The position numbers were made by a program, and so were the translations under genes. DNA of 64,000 bases from Solanum dulcamara (lineage: Eukaryota; Streptophyta; Magnoliopsida; Solanales; Solanaceae): the NCBI RefSeq assembly GCF_947179165.1, contig NC_077243.1:32192001-32256000 (forward strand), given 5' to 3'. Shown here in pieces: positions 1 through 11,737 of this stretch. Every line of letters begins with the position of its first letter. Within the stretch, counting starts at the first letter, position 1. The notes under the pieces were generated by a model. That model did no database searches. It had not been told where the DNA came from and saw only the letters and a list, made by a program, of their open reading frames with translations.

Positions 1-352
1 TTTATAAGTATAATATTGAATTATTGATGCATGTCTTTATATGTTCAAAAGCTATTCACTAAAAATGGATGAATAATTCAAATGAGTTATTTTGATATTA
101 CTAATTAATTGGATAACTTGTTGTTAGATAAGATTTAATCATCCCACGTAAAACATGCTTAGTATCAATTAAAATAATCTCAAAGGTGGAGAAGTAGTTG
201 AAACGCACTAAAACATTTCAGCAGTCAAAAAATATTTTCCTTTCTTTCTTAATTCCAAAATATGATTTGTGAATCTTCTCAAAAACAATAATTAGCTTTA
301 ATAATATTTTTAATTATATGCACAGTACATATGTATATAGTGTACGTTAATA
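1..352. other. AT-rich flank without recognisable gene
   Basis: No open frame, RNA gene or repeat end was recognised here. The stretch ends at the 5-bp target duplication of the copia element, and the sequence from 12301 is its continuation on the other side of that insertion. Confidence 0.5.
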
Positions 353-357
353 AGTTT

Positions 358-688
358 TGTAGAAATCTCAACAAAAGAATGAGAAAAATCAAGGATTGTA
401 TTGATGATAATAAATTAGTACAAATCTCCTTTATATAGGAGTGAGTTGTAGAGTCCTAGGCTAGCTAAAATTAGAGTTACTACAATACAAATATAATGAG
501 ATTAATTACAAATTAACTACTGCATGTACATAGCAGCACCCTAGTCCTACTCTGACTCTCTAACTCCAACCGTGAATCCGATTATAATTTAACTCTTTAG
601 CAGTCTTTGACAGTCTGCAGCACTCCTATCAGTTTGACCATATTGTTCAACCCGTTCCTTAGATTCATCATGATCCTTATCTTGAACA
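358..688 (-). repeat. 3' LTR of copia element
   Basis: A 331-bp terminal repeat nearly identical to 11963-12295, starting tgtagaaatctc and ending ttgaaca on the plus strand. It is followed inward by cttcccctcaa, which on the minus strand is the polypurine tract TTGAGGGGAAG. The preceding bases AGTTT match those after the other LTR. Confidence 0.9.
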
Positions 689-701
689 CTTCCCCTCAAT
701 C
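689..701 (-). other. Polypurine tract of copia element
   Basis: On the minus strand this reads as a purine run (TTGAGGGGAAG) directly upstream of the 3' LTR, the expected primer for plus-strand DNA synthesis. Its position fixes the inner LTR edge at 688. Confidence 0.7.
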
Positions 702-1420
702 TAGTGAGTGGATGGAACAGTTACTCCTAGCTTGCTTCAAAAACCAGCAAAGACTTGCTTTGTCAATGTTAGTTAGTTGATCCTTGGACCTCACAAAGTG
801 AGTAAGAAGTTAACCTCTAGCCATATTTTCTGGAACAAAATGATAGTCCATCTCAACATATTTTATTCTAGCATGCATAACTGGATTGACTGTCATGTAC
901 AAGGCACTCAAGTTATCACAATACAACGTAGGAACTGACTTGAGGTACACCCAAGATCATGAAGTAGATGGTGACATGTCATCTTTGTTGCAGTGGAGGC
1001 TAGTGCTCTATACTCAACTTCAGCACTTGATCTTGCTACTGTAGTCTGTTCCTTGGACGTCCAAGAAATACAATTTGCACCTAGGTGGATGTTATAGCCT
1101 GTAGTTGATCTCCTAGTAGTGGTTCAGCCTCCCCAATCAATATTTGAATATCCATACAACCTAAAAGATGATTATGAAATAATTCTGAGTCCAAAGTTTA
1201 GAGTACCTTTGATGTACCTTATAGTCCTTTTGACTCCTTGAAGATGCTTAATATTAGAACTTTTCATAAACTGACTTACTAGATTAATTGCATGTGTGAT
1301 ATCAGGTCTTGTGAGTGTAAAGTACTGAAGATTCCCTACTATTATTCTGTATAGAGAGGCATTTACAAGAATTCTCACGGCTTCATGTAAACCATGCTTT
1401 TGAGCCTAAGGAGTAGCGAT
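702..1420 (-). pseudogene. Copia RNase H and pol C-terminal relic
   Basis: The minus strand carries pieces typical of the copia RT-to-RNase H region. One open stretch at 1172-1378 contains RPDITHAINLVSQFM and TIRYIKGT, matching the conserved RPDI...AV..VSQFM and RYLKGT blocks. Further frames toward 700 resemble the RNase H part that ends most copia polyproteins. Several stops interrupt the frame. It joins directly to the RT segment on the right and the polypurine tract on the left. Confidence 0.8.
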
Positions 1421-1479
1421 AGCCTTTGCAAAAGTCACATCAGGCTTATCCAGTAACTCAGCAGTATACTTACTCTAAC

Positions 1480-2273
1480 TCAAATGAATTTCTCCTGCAA
1501 AATACTTGATCTACTCCTAGAAAGAAGTGTAAAGGACCAAGATCTTTCATAGCAAATGTTTTCCCAAGTTGTAGAACCAACTATGAGACATATAATGGGT
1601 TACTTAGCTTCTTGTGACAATAATGTCATCTACATATAATAAGAGGAAAATGGTACCTTTGTGAGTTTGCAAACTACAAAGGAACCCAAGATGTAGTAGA
1701 TGCATGCTAAACTTATCAGACCAGGCTCTTGGTGCCTATTTAAGACCATACAGTGTATTCTTCAATAAACAGTCATGTTGAGGATACCTCAGATCAACAA
1801 GATCAAGAGGTTGACTCATGTATATCTTCTCTTGCAAGAAACCATATAGAAATGCATTTTTCACTTTTAACTGCCTGATGCCCCGCTTAGAGCTAACAAC
1901 AATGGATAAAACTACCTTAATAGTTGTGGCCTTAACCATAGGGCTAAATTTTTCTTCAAAATCTATCCCTTCAAGTTGTGAGAAACTCCTGGCAACAAGC
2001 CCGACTTTGTATTTGTCTATAGCTCCATTTGCCTTCAACTTGGTCTTAAACACCCATTTGGAACCAACTAAGTTTACACCAATAAATTTGGGCACCAATA
2101 TCCATGTCATGTTGTTATTCAAAACACTGATTTCCTACTGCATAGCTCTACGACAAGAGGGGGGGGAATTTAGTGCTTCTTTAGTAGTCTTTGGTTCTTT
2201 CAAAATATCTTCTTTGTTATTAACAACAAGTGATAGATGATGTTCCTTTGCCTTATGTCTGGTGATCATGTGA
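1480..2273 (-). pseudogene. Copia reverse transcriptase (left part of split pol)
   Basis: The open segment 1736-2122 has the copia RT opening WILVP...GSKWVFKTKLKANG, then KARLVARSFSQ-like and FSPMVKATTIK blocks, and QLKVKNAFLYGFLQEKIYM. The last normally has D in place of the first N (QLDVKNAFL). A separate frame holds the catalytic box YVDD, encoded at 1625-1636. Upstream residues at about 2135-2270 (HHMITRHKAKEHH, EPKTTKEAL) are the usual copia linker between integrase and RT. A frame change near 1735 and several stops show that the gene is dead. The coding region is cut at 2274-2278 by the inserted Ty3/gypsy element and continues at 8965. Confidence 0.88.
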
Positions 2274-2278
2274 TGCCT
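2274..2278. repeat. Target-site duplication TGCCT (left)
   Basis: TGCCT occurs here and at 8960-8964, immediately outside the two ends of the inserted gypsy element. A 5-bp duplication is normal for LTR-retrotransposon integrase. Confidence 0.8.
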
Positions 2279-5135
2279 TATCACGATCCAAATTTGGGCC
2301 ATGATGGCGCCTACTATAACCTCCGAGTAGGCAAGCCAAATCCAAGACAAGCAGAAAATAAATCTCAATCTAATTACTAATTAATAACATAATAAGGTGA
2401 AGAAAAGAATATAACCAAGAAAAGTTGGGTCAAGGTATAGATAAGTAAATACGATATAAAATATACAAAAGGCCCAATAATGACCAAAAAAATGACGAAC
2501 TGACAATAGACAAAACCTCGGACCTGGTTTCACCTATACAAGAAATACTAAGTACAAAAACTGATAATGTGTAAATATACAATACATATCTGACTATCCA
2601 AAATACAAAATACAATTTAGAGAAAAAGAGGGAATGTAGCAAGTCTCTGAACGCCGGAAGCTCACCACAGTCCGAATCTGGCACCACGATGGATGATCAG
2701 GTGTGCGCTGGGGTGGCTCAAACTGGGAGCTGCATCAAAAAGATGCAGAAGTGCAGAATGAGTACCAAAATACGGGGTAACCAATAGGCATCATAGGCTG
2801 ACCGAGCTAAGAAAGAATAAATATATTCTAAGTAGCACGATGACACTAATAACAATAAAAGATGAGCACAACTACAAATACGGGAAAAGAGGGTGTGGAA
2901 ATAATCATACAATAGTCAAGCAAGCCCGACCAATCATGTAATTACAACAATGATCTCAAGTGAGAAAATACGAGAAGAATACACAAATGTAAACTCGTAG
3001 CTAAGGCTTAATATCCTCAAAAATATCATGAAGCACCCAGAATTGACGCTTCGATCTTCTCGATAGTAGTAGTAATAATAGTAACCCGAATATGTATCAT
3101 GGGCCACTTGGAATTCACACCTCGAGCTTCTCAATAATAGTGGTAATGACAATAACCCGAGATATGTATCAACGGATCACCCGGAATTCACACCTCAAGC
3201 TTCCCAATAAGAAATTCCATAATTAAAAAAATATCACCGGTATTTCCTCAAAATCATTACACTTATTCATCGATCAAAAATCTTGAAATTTCTATTTTTA
3301 TTCTTTTTTTTAAAGGGTTTTTAACATCGGCGAGGCAAATCAATACAAGTAGTATGCCAAAATCATATATTACTCAACTGGGATTCTGTTGTACCAAAAG
3401 AATAGCCTTAGGCCCAATATTTCAATATCATAAACAACCAAGGCATAAACATAAGCCAAAAATCACAATGAGTGACCAACCGACACCAAACAAGTCAACA
3501 AGCGGCATCCTAAGTTCAAATCACCTAGGAGAAATTTCTAAGGATTCTTAACGATGTAAACAAGTCAAGAAATCACCTAGACTAAGGATCTAACGACTAA
3601 AACCCCAAACTATTCACTAAAAATGATCATTGTTTCCAAAACTCTCCATGGAATATTAACACCCAAATCATCAACCTAATCATGTGTTACTACTCAAAAT
3701 ATACCAATTCTAATCAAGTCAAGTCTAAAAAGACTAAGCCAAAGCCTACCTCAAAGCCAAAACCACATCTGAACTATTAAATTTGTGTCTTTCCTTTCTG
3801 GGATGCCTCCAAACGATGTCACTCTATCAAATTATCAAACAACACATCAAAGCAAGGCCAACGATGCCCCTATTGCTATAATTATAAGTGGAACTAAAAT
3901 TGGGTAAAAATTCGACTGAGCTCTGTGCATGAATCGAAAAATCAACTCTGTCATAAGGTCCCAAACAAATCAAGGAACCTTTGCCCAAAAATAGGCACTT
4001 TCCGAGCACCAAAAGAGCTTAAATAATTCCACCAAATTTAAGCCCTAGAATAGTTCAAAAATGCAAGAAACAATGAATTTATACGAAACTTACAAAATTT
4101 TTAGGAAGAAAAAAGGTCTCGGAATATTCCCACAAGAATTCCCAATGCACCAAAACAAAACTGATCAAAAATGGCCATGAATTGCTCTTCAAATCACTAT
4201 TTTCCTATGTTCCAAAATGGGACTTAGACTGCTAAAAACAAGCATTTAATTTATTGGATTTAGTGATTTATTTCACCGCAATTGTGAGGCTCTAGCCCGT
4301 GATCGCAAAACCTGGACAAATTACACTTCGCGATGGTGTGACTCATCCTTATGATCGCGAAGACCAAAGATCCTGACCTTTGTAATCGTGGCCACTTGCT
4401 CGCGAATGCAAAAAACAAAGTGGCCTACACCAGCTGAATTGCTAGTGCTGAACTTTGGAGGATGGAGCTTTTCTTCGATGAGGGGTTCAAAATTCATTTG
4501 GACCCCCGCAAACATAAACAGACTATGCTACCATAACAGAAATGACATTCCGGACTCAATAGAATTGACGAATTTTCTAACGGAGGTTGTTTAGCTGAAA
4601 TGTTGACCAAAGTCAACACTTTCCAAAGAAAGCTTCCAAAATGCACAAATGGCCAAAAACTCATTTCGAGCACCTCGAGACCCAAGCCAAAGGTCATTAT
4701 AGACCAAACTCGGCGTTCTGGAACTAATTGTGCTGACGGAATTTTTATCCAAGTGGGTTTACTCAAAATGTTGATCGAAGTCAAACATAGACAAAACTTT
4801 AAGGTAAAATGACAAATTGAATAAGCTCTAAACGAAGAATCCAAAACGTAAACCAACCTTCTTTCTAGGCCAAAAGGGACCTTTCGGAGATGATGGGATC
4901 ATTAGAATTCTGATACGATGCCTGAATTTCCGAATGTTGACTAAAGTCAACTCTTGCAAACCTAAGCCTCAAAAATAGACAAACCGCCTCCAAAATGTCG
5001 AAACCACCTCAACCAGACACCTTGGGAAGCATTCCACTAACCCTAATATCACACCTAAGCTTTAAATAAGCTACAGGAAGGGGTAAAATGATAAATATAT
5101 GTAAAAGCAAAAAAATGACCTTGTAGGTCATTACA
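2279..5135 (-). repeat. Long 3' LTR of nested gypsy element
   Basis: It starts TATCACGATCC, a decayed TGTCACGACCC, and ends at ggtcattaca. About 690 bp at its right end (4460-5135) match 8270-8959, including the shared block around gttgaccaaagtcaacac. The outer end resembles the LTR that starts at 63688. The short open frames inside it are not genes. Confidence 0.82.
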
Positions 5136-5199
5136 ATATCCACTGTTAAAAGTACTTTCATCCTCAAAAGTCAAGGGAGGAAGGTACCTGGTGACTCAA

Positions 5200-5623
5200 A
5201 AAGGTGAGGATATTAGGTCCGTATGTCTTGCTCGGTCTCCCAAGTAGCCTCCTCGATCGAACGATGCCTCCACTAAACTTTCATCGATGGAATCTCCTTA
5301 GACCTTAACTTCTTAACCTACATGTCCAAAATAGTCATAGGCTCCTCCTCAAAGGCCAAAGACTCATCAAACTGAACAGAATCCCACTGAAGTACATAAG
5401 ACTCATCTGGAATGTACCACCGTAACATAGAAATATGGGATACAGGGTGAACACTTGATAGTGCTGGGGTCAAGGCCAACTCATAATCTACCTCCCCTAC
5501 CCGTCTCAGGATCTCAAAAGGGCCGATAAACTTGGAGCTAAGTTTACTTCTCCTCCCAAATCTCATCATGCTCTTCATGGGCAACACTCGCAGGAATACC
5601 CGGTCTCCAACCATAAACTCCAC
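5200..5623 (-). pseudogene. Integrase C-terminal and chromodomain-proximal region (nested gypsy)
   Basis: The minus-strand frame 5318-5623 shows the conserved Ty3/gypsy integrase C-terminus: GDRVFLRVLPMKSMMRFG, KLSSKFIGPFEIL, VDYELALTPALSSVHP and HISMLRWYIPD. This module ends the integrase and in chromoviruses leads into a chromodomain. Sequence from 5317 down to about 5200 looks like the remainder but has stops. It abuts the left LTR at 5135 after a short untranslated stretch. Confidence 0.82.
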
Positions 5624-5799
5624 AGGCCGCTCCCTTTTATCAGCATAACTTTTCTGCCTACTCTAGGTAGTACGGAGCTCTCCTGAATCATACAAACTCT
5701 GTTCATTGACTCACACAGCAAGTAGGTTCCCCAAGTCCTAACCTCAAAGGCATCAAACCATACCACTAGGGAACGACATCTATTACCAGACAATTCCTC

Positions 5800-6844
5800 A
5801 AAAGGTTCCATCTCGATGCTTGAATGGTAGCTAATATTATATGCAAACTTTTCCAAATAAAAGGACCGATCCTACTGCCCTCTAAAATCAATAACACAGG
5901 CCCGTAGCATGTCCTCCAAGACCTTAATAGTCCTCTCTAACAGGCTATCGGTATGGGGGTGGAAAGCTGTGCTGAGCTCAAATCGGGTACCCAACTCTTT
6001 ATGTATAGTCCCCTAGAAATGCAAAGTGAACTGAGTACCACAGTCTAAAATTATAGAAACTGGCACCCCCATGCAATTGGACCACCTCTCGAATGTAAAT
6101 CTGACCAACTTTGGTGAAGTATAGGTAGTCTAAACTAGTAAGAAGTAAGCAGACTTGGTCAATCTATCTACGATGACCCAAATAGAATCAAAACATCAGG
6201 AGGTATGTCGTAAACCAACTACAAAGTCCATAGTTATCCGCTCCCACTTTCACTCTGGAATGGGTATTCGCTAGGTCAAACCACTTGACCTTTGATGCTC
6301 GAATGACCTATTGATAGTTCAAGCACCTAGCAACAAAAGCTATAATATCCCACTTTATCCCATACCACCAGTAATGCTTATGTAGGTCATGATACATCTT
6401 TGCCACACCAGGATGAATGGAATATCTAGAACAATACGCCTCCTCAAGGATGAGCCTAACTAGATCTCCAACTCTAGGAACACAGATACAACCCTCAATC
6501 CTCAAAATGCCCTTTGGATCTAAGGTCGCCTTCCTAGCCTCCACAATGAGTACCTTATCATGAAGCACCCTAAGTTGTGGGTCCTCAAATTGCTATGCCC
6601 GAATCCGCTCTGTCAAGGACGACCTAGCCTCTACACAAGCAAGTACCCTTCCTGGCTCAAAAATATCAAGGCGAACTATTTGGTTAGCTAAGGGATGAAT
6701 GTACAAAACTAGAGGCCTCTCCTCAACTGATAAGAATGCCAAACTCCCTATACCCACATTCTTCCAGCTCAAAGCATCTGCTACCATATTTATCTTGCCT
6801 GGGTGATAGAGAATGGTGACATCATAGCCCTTTAGCAACTGCAA
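5800..6844 (-). pseudogene. RNase H tail and integrase of nested gypsy element
   Basis: The frame 6593-6844 begins LLKGYDVTILYHPGKINMVADALS, the typical end of Ty3/gypsy RNase H. The frame 6308-6568 holds the integrase zinc-binding domain (H...H...C..C) around YSIHPGVAKMYHDLHKHYWW. The last cysteine appears as tyrosine in ARCLNYQ, where CLNCQ is usual. The integrase core follows toward 5800, broken by stops. The next piece down is the integrase C-terminal block. Confidence 0.8.
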
Positions 6845-7399
6845 CTACTTGCACTGTCTCAAATTAAGGTCTTTCTGGTTGAATATGTACTGAAGACAAC
6901 TGTGGTAAGTGTAGATCTCATAAAGAGACACATACAAGTAATGCCTCTAAATATTCAATGCGAAGACTATCGCCACCAACTGTAAATCATGTGTGGGGTA
7001 GTTTTGCTCATGCACATTCAGCTACCTGGAACCACCTGCAATAACTCTAACCTACTGCAACAAAATGCAACCCAAGACAACACCTGAAGCATCATAATAC
7101 ACTGGAAATCCCTGGCCCTCAATAGGAAGAGTTAGAATTGGAGTTGAAGTCAATAAGGATTTGAGCTTCAGGAAGCTCGCCTCACACTAGTCAGACCACT
7201 GGAAAGGAATATTCTTCTGAGTCAATCTGGTCAAAGATGCTACAATAGAGGAGAACCCCTCCACAAACCTTCTATAATATCCTACCAACCCAACAAAACT
7301 GCGAACCTCAGTGGGAAATGTGGTCCTAGCCCAATCACGAATATCTTCACTGGATCTATCATAATCCTATCCTTAGATATCACGTACCCTAGGAATACC

Positions 7400-8265
7400 A
7401 TAGACTCAAGCCAAAATTCACACTTAGTGAATTTGGCATACAACTGTTGATCCCTCAAAGTTTGGAGTACTATCCTCAGGTGCTTCTTATGCTACTCTCT
7501 GCTCCAGGAGTAGACTAGAATGTCATCAATGAATATAATGAAAAAAGAGTCCAAGTAGGGCCTGAATGCATGGTTCATCAAATTTTTGAGTGTTGCGGGG
7601 GAATTAGTTAACCCAAAAGACATGACTAAGAACTTATAGTGCCCGTATCGAGTCTTAAAAGTAGTCTTAGGGATATTTGACTCCCTAATCCTCAGCTAGT
7701 GATACCTTGACTTCAAGTCTATCTTAGAGAATACTGTTGCACCCTGGAGCTGGTCAAATAAGTCATCAATCCACGATATCGAGTACCTATTCTTGATGGT
7801 CACCCTATTTAGCTGCATGTTATCAATACACATGCGCAAGGTACCATCCTTCTTCTTCACGAACAGAATAGAAACACCCCAAGGAGACATACTGACCTGA
7901 TGAACCCTTTACTCAAGAGGTCCTGGAGCTACACCTCAAGTTCCCTCAACTCGACTAGAGCTATCCGATACGGTGGAATAGAGATTGGTTGTTTACCCGA
8001 CTCAACATCAATGCTGAAATCAATATCATAGTCAGGAGAAAGACCAGGTATATTGGTGGGAAATATATCAGGGAACTCTCAGACCACCGAAACGGAATCA
8101 ACAGAAGGAGTGTCAGCACTAGTATTGCGAACATAACTAAGATAGGCTAGACACCCCTTCCCCACTAACCTTTGAGCTCTGAGGAAGAAAATTACACCAT
8201 ACGACACATGACTAACTATACTTGGCCATACAACCAGAGGAATACCAGGCATACACAAAGTAACG
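7400..8265 (-). pseudogene. Protease end and reverse transcriptase of nested gypsy element
   Basis: The frame 7696-7890 has [20 protein letters not shown], then [20 protein letters not shown] and [12 protein letters not shown], standard Ty3/gypsy RT blocks. CIDNMQLN replaces the usual [12 protein letters not shown], the catalytic box, is encoded at 7522-7533. Upstream, 8000-8265 encodes the protease-RT linker (VSYGVIFFLRAQRLVGKGC). That coding sequence stops abruptly where the truncated LTR begins near 8265, the junction of a large deletion. Confidence 0.82.
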
Positions 8266-8959
8266 GTCTTGTGTATGGAGCTTTTCTTCGAGGATGAATG
8301 ATGGAGGTTTTCTCCGAGGGGGGATCCAAAATTCATTCGGAACCCCGTGAACATAAACGGAGTATGCTATCCTATCAGAAATGGCATTCTGGACTTAATA
8401 AAATCAACAGATTTTTCAACGGAGGTCGTTTAATTGAAATGTTGACCAAAGTCAACACTTTTCTAATAAAGGTTTTAAAATGCACAAATGACCTAAAATT
8501 TATTCCGAGCACCTCGGGACCCGAGCCCAAGGTCGTTCCAGACTAAACTCGGTGTTCCAGAGCTAACCACAGTGGCAGAATTTTCATCCAAGTGTGTTTA
8601 CTCAAAATGTTGACCGAAGTCAAACTTGACTAAAACTTTAAGGTTAAAATGATAAATCGCACAAACTCAAAATGAAGACTTCAAAACCCAACCCAAACTT
8701 CCTTCTAGACCAAAATGGACCTTTTGGAGCTGATAGAATCGTCAAAACTCTTATACAATGCAGAATCTCAGGGTTGATTAAAGTCAACTCTTTCAAACCT
8801 TAAGACTCAAAAATGGCCAAACCACCTCAAAACTCAACTAGAACCTTGGGAAGCGTGCCACCCACCCCAAAATCATATTGAACCTTTAAAAAAGCTACGA
8901 GAAGGGTCAAAATGGTAAAAATAATCAAAAGCACAAAAATGGCCTTGGAGGTCACTACA
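8266..8959 (-). repeat. Truncated 5' LTR of nested gypsy element
   Basis: About 690 bp match the right-hand end of the 2279-5135 LTR, ending at ggtcactaca and followed by the TGCCT duplication. The rest of the LTR, the primer-binding site and gag are absent. Pol sequence follows directly on the left. Confidence 0.82.
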
Positions 8960-8964
8960 TGCCT

Positions 8965-9768
8965 TTGTGTTGTATCTCCGAGTAGTTGATTCTCAGTCAT
9001 ATTCTACTTTGAAAGGTTAATTCGAGATATATTTATGGCCCTGGTGGACTGGTCATAGGTACAGGTTCAAAAAGTGGTGAACCAGCACTGTCAACCTATT
9101 TCATACGACCATCATCTAATCCTGCATCTGAGAAGTCAATAGCACTAGCATCATCAACAGATATAGATGTTGCAATATGATTAGTAACACTATCAGGAGT
9201 AGCTTGTGAATTAGAAACAAAACTGTCAACCTGTTCCATATCACCATCATTAACAGATATAGGTATTGCAATGTGATTAGTAACATTATCACTAACAGCT
9301 TGTGTAGGTGGATCATCCTGCACTTTTATTGAACTAGGAACAGTTTTTGCCTGCACTTTAAAAAATTCAATAAAAGTAGCAAGATAAGGATAAGACATCA
9401 ATGTTAGTTTGGGATTATCTTGGAGACACAAAGGGTAATGTGTTCTCATCAAAGATAACATGTCTGGACACATACACTCTTCTTGTTGAAGGATGATAAC
9501 ATCTATAACATTTGTGCAAACTATTGTATCTTATGAACATACAAGGATAAGTCTTTGGACTGAACTTATTATTGCTCTTGATATATGGAAAATACCTACA
9601 ACCAAACATTTTTAACTTGTTGTAATCAGGTTCCTCACCATGTAACTTGACAAATGGTGTCACCATCTTTAAGAATGAAGAGGTAATTCTATTGATGATG
9701 AACACTGCAGTAAGAAAACCCTCAATGCATAGAAACAAAGGAAGATTAGCATGGAGTAGAAGAGCCAA
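8965..9768 (-). pseudogene. Copia integrase C-terminal region and linker (right part of split pol)
   Basis: The minus-strand frame 9415-9768 contains FLTAVFIINRITSS, PFVKLHGEEPDYNKLKMFGC, CMFIRYNSLHKCYRCYHPST and VYVSRHVIFDENTLPF. These are the copia integrase tail blocks (YLINR.PS, P...L....P.Y..L..FGC, F.GY....KGY.C..P, SRDV.FDE). Toward 8965 a low-complexity linker rich in N, D and I precedes the RT, whose remainder is at 2273. The junction is the TGCCT target site. Confidence 0.85.
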
Positions 9769-10450
9769 ACTAGTCTCAACAATTTGCCTATGTTTTCTTT
9801 CTGAAACTCCATTTTGCTCAGGTGTATTGGGACATGAAATATGCCTAATAATACCATAAAATATTTAATAAAGTCTTCTTTGAGGAATTCACTACCTCTA
9901 TCATACTGGAATATCTTAATCTTTCTAGAAAACTGCTTTTCCACCATTTTTGAAATTTTACAAACACTTCAAAAATTCATACTTCTTTATCAGTGGATAA
10001 AGCCAAGTATACTTTGTGTGGTCATCTACAAACACTACATAATATTTCATTTGCTGAGAAGATTAAACAAGAGAAGGTTCCCATAGATCATAATGTATTT
10101 TTAATAAAAGTTCCTTCTCAATTTTATTCCTCAAACCAAATGAAAGTTTACAACTTTTTCCCAATTGACAATTGTATCAGACAACATGAATTTTATTTTA
10201 GCTACTAATATTTATGCAACTATTGCTACTCAAAATTTTTAAAGACTTCAAACTAGGGTGTTTTAGTCTAGTATGTCACATGTTGTCTGACGTGTTCCAA
10301 ACACGTGTAGCAGTCAAGACATGTTGGTTGTTGTCTTCCAAAGCATATAGTCCACTTCTCTTAGATCCATTGGCCAATAGTGTCCACTCCTTCTTGTCCT
10401 TTGCAACAAAATCAGTTTCATCAAATTCAAGAGTGCAATAATTATCCTTT
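9769..10450 (-). pseudogene. Copia integrase core and GAG-pre-integrase region
   Basis: The frame 9669-9947 starts EKQFSRKIKIFQYDRGSEFL, matching the copia integrase stretch around the second catalytic Asp (..RSDNGxEF). Further right the same strand encodes an HPS-containing GAG-pre-integrase zinc-binding segment (about 10230-10450, WHTRL-like). Frames shift several times, so no complete integrase can be read. Confidence 0.78.
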
Positions 10451-10851
10451 GTAATCTTACTAACTTATAGTAGATTCTTAGTAGTCTTAGAAACTACAAG
10501 AACCTCTTGTAATTTTAGACCTGATTTAGTTGTATTTCCAACATGTGTTATGTTTAATTGTGATCCATTGACAACAATGATTTTATGAGATCTATTGTAG
10601 TTTTTAAGATCATATAGAATACCTGAGTTATTTGTCATATGATTACTAGATCCTGAGATCCATATACAAAGTATCATCAGTGGCAGATGCATTCTGTAAA
10701 TTGATACCCACCAATACTTGTAGTAGTTCATCAGCGGATTGGTGCGAGTGGTCCCACCTGTAAAAACACTTAAGAGTAGTATGGTTATTCCTACCAAAAA
10801 TTTGACAATGCTCAGTGCTATTCCTTTCCTTATTCGAAGAACCTGTTCCAT
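10451..10851 (-). pseudogene. Copia protease region relic
   Basis: The open segment contains CIWISGSSNHMTNNSGIL, followed by IIVVNGSQLNITHVGNT and LQEVLVVSKTTKNLL. Copia proteases have W..DSGA..H in this place; here the catalytic Asp-Ser-Gly has become SGSS, so the protease is inactive. The neighbour on the right is gag and on the left the GAG-pre-integrase block. Confidence 0.82.
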
Positions 10852-10861
10852 TCTAGTGGTT

Positions 10862-11680
10862 CTAAGAACTTGTTTCTTGTCCAGCAGGCTTGAAGCCTCT
10901 TCCTCTGAAGTTGAAGTTGTTTCCTCTTCTCCTAGAGTAGTTTCCTCTTCCCCTACCCTTTTGGGAAGAGAATGTCATATTATGGTTCTGTGGTGTCACC
11001 TCTTCTTCATCCTCACTCATATCAAAACCCCTGAGAGCATTAATAAATTGATTAAGAGTGGGATATGGTGCCTTACCTAGCATGACAATCCCGAAGGTCT
11101 TGTATTTGAGACCTAAACCTCTAGCAAAGTTAATTACTTTGCTATCTTTATCCACATATTTTTGAATGGCTTCAAGACCATCACAGATTCCCTTGAATTC
11201 CTTAATGTATTCATCAATATTTTTATTTTCGAGCTTAACACTTTGCAGTTGTTGTTTGAGATGAAACTCCTTATCTTTTGTTGCTTGAAGATATGCTTCT
11301 TCCAAGCATTCCCACATCTCATTGGCAGTTGCACAACCCACATTCAGATTTATGCTTTCTTCTGTCAAGGTTCCTGAGATTCAACTCCTTATCAACACAT
11401 TTTTCTTCTCCCAGTCGTCAATGCTACCATTGTCTTCTATATCCTTCTCAACAGCTAGAGCTTTATCAACGGTCTTTCTAGTGGAACAATTACTTTGAGT
11501 TGGTTCAGTCGCTGTGATGAGATAGATTAATCTTATCACCTGAATTAACTGCATTATTTATGTACTCCATATGAGATAATTTGTTGGCTTAAGTTTAACG
11601 GAACAAGAAGCAATGAGGTGATGAAGGAAAGAGGTGGATAGTGTATTGGAGGGTGGAGCAATTATAATTTGGACGTGGGA
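10862..11680 (-). pseudogene. Copia gag (UBN2-type) relic
   Basis: The open part 10862-11368 reads ANEMWECLEEAYLQATKDKE, then LKQQLQSVKLENKNIDEYIK, FARGLGLKYKTF and PTLNQFINALRGFDM. These are typical of the UBN2/retrotran gag domain. It ends in an RGRG-rich tail before the expected zinc knuckle. The N-terminal part, in another frame at about 11580-11680, includes KLKPTNYLIWS, the usual copia gag opening, followed by a stop. Gag is therefore broken but recognisable over its whole length. Confidence 0.85.
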
Positions 11681-11725
11681 TATTAGTTTAGATTCAATAC
11701 TTTAAATAGTGGAAAAGCTTTATTG

Positions 11726-11737
11726 CTCTGATACCAT
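11726..11737 (-). other. Inner tRNA-iMet primer-binding site
   Basis: The minus strand reads TGGTATCAGAGC, complementary to the 3' end of plant initiator tRNA-Met. It sits directly beside a small LTR-like block (11738-11866). It is one of two identical primer sites in this leader, the other being at 11951-11962. Confidence 0.8.

Larger units (their letters stand above)
2279..8959 (-). mobile_element. Ty3/gypsy chromovirus-like element nested in copia pol, internally deleted
   Basis: This minus-strand element is bounded by TGCCT duplications. Its left LTR is about 2.86 kb (2279-5135). The right end keeps only the first about 690 bp of the LTR (about 8270-8959, homologous to about 4460-5135). 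Between them lie, on the minus strand, the end of protease (8265-8000), RT (about 8000-7400, FIDD at 7522-7533), RNase H (about 7200-6600), integrase zinc-binding and core domains (6568-5800) and the integrase C-terminus (5623-5200). The remaining LTR, the primer site, gag and the protease N-terminus are missing, probably removed by one deletion with its junction near 8265. RT before integrase defines Ty3/gypsy, and the C-terminal block suggests a Tekay/Del-type chromovirus. Confidence 0.88.

Noticed and set aside
1818..2240. 140-residue plus-strand open frame
   Set aside because: Antisense shadow of the copia RT coding sequence.
9647..10441. Plus-strand open frames opposite the copia integrase
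   Set aside because: Shadows of minus-strand pol; composition and motifs are not protein-like.
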